Shown here piece by piece: positions 35,351 through 37,504 of a stretch of DNA of 37,504 nt. Location: positions 1-37,504 of the forward strand of contig JAKAHB010000005.1 of assembly GCA_021815315.1 (NCBI GenBank). Direction: 5' to 3'. A program made the position numbers and the translations under genes. Source of the stretch: a bacterium. Lineage in GTDB: Bacteria; Patescibacteriota; Minisyncoccia; Portnoybacterales; JAKAHB01. Each line of letters starts with the position of its first letter. Position 1 is the first letter of the stretch. The notes beneath the pieces are model-generated. The model was given only the letters and a program-made list of their open reading frames with translations, made no database searches and was not told the origin of the DNA.

Positions 35351-35575
35351 ATGCGGGACAAAATAAAAAGAAATCTTGCTTGGTTTTTTGTTATTTTTTT
35401 GTTGGGAATTTTGGCTTTTTTATCCCACAACTTTGTTAGCGGGCAAACGGGCGAAGAATCTTTTTTATCGGCAATTCTCTTCCTTTCCTTTTTTGCCTGC
35501 CTGCTGGCGGATTTTGTTTTAGTAATCGTTTTGATAGTCCAAGCTATAAAAATTAGAAAGGAGCCAAAGGTTTGA
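35351..35575 (+). CDS. Small two-TM membrane protein
   Basis: 74 aa hydrophobic ORF tightly packed between 34927-35346 and the DedA gene; overlaps the next ORF by 4 nt. Confidence 0.65.
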   Translation: MRDKIKRNLAWFFVIFLLGILAFLSHNFVSGQTGEESFLSAILFLSFFACLLADFVLVIVLIVQAIKIRKEPKV

Positions 35576-36201
35576 GAATAGAAGCTTGCGCCGCGTTGAT
35601 TTCCAACCTTTGTTCCGCGAATGTTGGAGTCAGTGGCGAACTAATCGCCTATATAGTTATCGCCTTCGCCATGATTTTTGAGGGCGAGATTTTTTTGTTG
35701 GTAGCCGGTTCCCTGGTGCACCTGGGGGTTTTGGACCTTTGGCCAACGCTAGTCGCTTCTTTCCTGGGAACGATCGGGAGCGATATCTTTTGGTATTCTC
35801 TGGGCAATAAATACGGAACAAAATTGATAGTCAAGCATGGCCGCTGGTTTTTTATCACTCCGGAACGTTTTGCCAAGATTGAAAGATTAATTCAGAAAAA
35901 AGGGAATTGGTTGATTCTATTCTCTAAATTTTTATACGGTCTCAACCACGCCTTTTTGGCGGCGGCCGGAGCGGTGAAATTCAGCTTTGAAAGATTCATC
36001 AAGGTGCAAATTTTTGCCTCGGCTTTTTGGGTGGTCTTATTCATCTTGTTGGGGAGATTTTTTGCTTCCAGTTTATTGATAATAAAAAAAGACATCCGTT
36101 TGGTTGGCGGAGGGATGTTGGTCCTTATAATTTTATTTGTGCTCTTGGAAAGATTTTTGGAAAAAAGATTTTTGCGTAAGTTTTTAGGCAACGGGAACTA
36201 G
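35572..36201 (+). CDS. DedA-family (VTT/SNARE-associated) membrane protein
   Basis: FEGEIFLLVAGSLVHLG..., GTIGSDIFWYSLGNKYG..., FSKFLYGLNHAFLAAAGAVKFSFERFI are DedA signatures; TTG start preceded by AAAGGAG. Confidence 0.87.
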   Translation: MRIEACAALISNLCSANVGVSGELIAYIVIAFAMIFEGEIFLLVAGSLVHLGVLDLWPTLVASFLGTIGSDIFWYSLGNKYGTKLIVKHGRWFFITPERFAKIERLIQKKGNWLILFSKFLYGLNHAFLAAAGAVKFSFERFIKVQIFASAFWVVLFILLGRFFASSLLIIKKDIRLVGGGMLVLIILFVLLERFLEKRFLRKFLGNGN

Positions 36202-36261
36202 GCGTAGGGGAAATTGGGGGCTCGTAATTAAACGAGGAACCCGGCAAGAAAGGAGAGGCCG

Positions 36262-36444
36262 ATGCGACCTTTAACCAACAAGGAGCGGCGAGCGCTGGGA
36301 AAGCCGGCTCTTACCCTGGCAGAAATGGCTCTGGAAAAAGCAACGTGGGGCCCCAATCTTGAGCTACTGGACCTGGAATTAAACCCCGAGCTTGTGGCCG
36401 GCTGGACGGACGTCGTCATCAATCCCCACAAGCATCGGCGGTAG
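36262..36444 (+). CDS. Small orphan protein, 60 aa (GC-rich cassette 5)
   Basis: SD GAAAGGAGAGG before ATG 36262; own terminator immediately downstream; MRPLTNKERRALGKPALTLAEMALEKATWGPNLELLDLELNPELVAGWTDVVINPHKHRR. Confidence 0.6.
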   Translation: MRPLTNKERRALGKPALTLAEMALEKATWGPNLELLDLELNPELVAGWTDVVINPHKHRR

Positions 36445-36473
36445 CCGTTCATGGGGGCGCAGGCCGTCTTTTG

Positions 36474-36502
36474 AGAGCGGGGAACTCCCCGCTCTATTTT
36501 TA
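36474..36502 (+). terminator. Intrinsic terminator of cassette 5
   Basis: AGAGCGGGG-AACT-CCCCGCTCT followed by ATTTTTATG. Confidence 0.85.
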
Positions 36503-36515
36503 TGTTTACCGGGGC

Positions 36516-36543
36516 TTGACAAGTATTTTCTATCTGCTAAAAT
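36516..36543 (+). promoter_or_regulatory. Strong sigma70-like promoter upstream of 23S rRNA
   Basis: TTGACA (36516-36521), 16-nt spacer, TAAAAT (36538-36543). Confidence 0.7.
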
Positions 36544-36655
36544 TGGTATTACGTTAATAAAGTTATTCTTTCTTAACTCACCTGATGATAAAACAAATAA
36601 AAAAATTGCGTTACAGAAGAAGTGATTAGCCCCTTCGTGTTTTGCGCGCGAAAGG

Positions 36656-36683
36656 AAATCGCTTCAAAAAAGCGATTTTTTGT
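36656..36683 (+). terminator. Terminator-like hairpin in the 23S leader
   Basis: AAATCGCTT-CAAAA-AAGCGATTT followed by TTTGTTT, between the promoter and the 23S 5' end. Confidence 0.7.
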
Positions 36684-36839
36684 TTCTTAAATTTTGGCAG
36701 TCAATGCCTGTGGGTAAGAACCTGCAGACATTGGTTGCTGAAGGATTGCATCTTAACAACTGAATATAGTTAAGCATCCGTAGGTAAAAAAAGTAAAAGT
36801 ATATAAGGGTTACTAATCAAACCTTGCTTCAATTTTTGC

Positions 36840-37504
36840 AAGGTAGACATTAAGGGCGTATGGTGGATGCCTTGACACAAGAAGGCGATGAAGGACGTTG
36901 TGTGCCTGCGATAAGCCTCGGGGAGGTGGCTAACAACCTATGAACCGGGGATTTCCGAATGGGGAAACCTTACGATGGTAAAGCATCGTAGCTGTGTTTT
37001 AAAAACACGGAGCGCACCCGCTGAAGTGAAACATCTCAGTAAGCGGAGGAAAGGAAAACAAATGTTATTCCCCCAGTAGCGGCGAGCGAAAAGGGAGAAG
37101 CCCAAACCCTTTGATGCTTCGCATCGGGAATGTCAAAATCCTAATTTCTAATTTCCAAAAAATCTTTAATATCAAATGTCTAATTTTTCATTTGTTATTT
37201 GCCTTTGATTGGAAATTGGTAATTGGAAATTGGTAATTCCGCTGCGAAGTAGCGGAGGGGGTTGTAAGGCGATAACGTTTTGGGGCAACCCAAAGGGAGT
37301 CTATAAGATAAGTGCTGCCTAGGAGAATCGTCCTGGAAAGGCGAACCAAAGAGGGTGAAAGTCCCGTAAACGAAAGGCCATTTATGCTCCTAGTTATTGT
37401 TCTTGAGTACGGCGAGGCATGAAAACCTTGTCGGAATCCGCCAGAACTATCTGGCAAGGCTAAATACTTCTTGTGATCGATAGTGAACCAGTACCGTGAG
37501 GGAA
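36840..37504 (+). rRNA. 23S ribosomal RNA, 5' part (truncated by window end)
   Basis: Conserved 23S segments: ATGGTGGATGCCTTGACA, GATGAAGGACG, GATTTCCGAATGGGGAAACC, GTGAAACATCTCAGTA, CCCAGTAGCGGCGAGCGAA, AAGGCTAAATACTTCTTGTGATCGATAGTGAACCAGTACCGTGAGGGAA. Confidence 0.97.
37127..37238 (+). repeat. AT-rich inverted-repeat insertion inside 23S rRNA
   Basis: CTAATTTCTAATTTCCAA (37141-37158) is complementary, with one mismatch and G-U pairs, to TTGGAAATTGGTAATTGG (37209-37226); 14-nt tandem unit GGAAATTGGTAATT x2 (37211-37238). Confidence 0.8.

Noticed and set aside
36503-36530. TGTTTACCGGGGCTTGACAAGTATT after cassette 5 as a further decayed palindrome copy
   Set aside because: Only about 15/19 similarity over a chosen alignment and no inverted partner; could be chance, so not counted.
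36503-36840. 16S rRNA or tRNA genes in the spacer before 23S
   Set aside because: No 16S 3'-end motif and no convincing cloverleaf; the CAATG...CATTG structure lacks tRNA consensus bases.
37188-37457. 89-aa minus-strand ORF across the 23S rRNA
   Set aside because: Lies in rRNA; its NYQFPITNFQ-like tail simply translates the AT-rich repeat insertion.

Overview
The window reads as a chromosomal segment of a Patescibacteria/CPR-like (Parcubacteria-type) bacterium. This assignment is inferred from gene content, AT-rich short intergenic gaps and start codons mostly lacking Shine-Dalgarno (SD) sequences; it was not tested phylogenetically. Left to right it carries: the 3' end of an mreD-like gene, mrdA/PBP2, greA, lysS, serS and an ftsQ-like gene; two PMT/GT39-type membrane glycosyltransferases; a HerA/TraG-like ATPase with two small partner ORFs; GtrA; dnaX; tRNA-Gln(UUG); a NYN-domain protein; a PAP2_C/sphingomyelin-synthase-like protein; two GT4 glycosyltransferases with an alpha/beta hydrolase and a DedA protein; an ECF sigma / candidate anti-sigma / DUF5666-like / MacA-MacB cluster; an NRAMP-like transporter; an ABC-2 exporter; malic enzyme; a second DedA protein; and the 5' part of a 23S rRNA gene with no 16S upstream in the window. 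The most unusual signal is a set of five scattered orphan or ParB-like genes that look unlike their neighbours. They are GC-rich, have strong SDs and end in strong intrinsic terminators. At least two are followed, in the same relative orientation, by a near-identical 50-bp perfect palindrome. Also notable are an AT-rich hairpin-forming insertion in an atypical part of 23S rRNA, and a promoter / mini-ORF / terminator arrangement in the 23S leader. No CRISPR array, transposase or recognisable phage module was seen.
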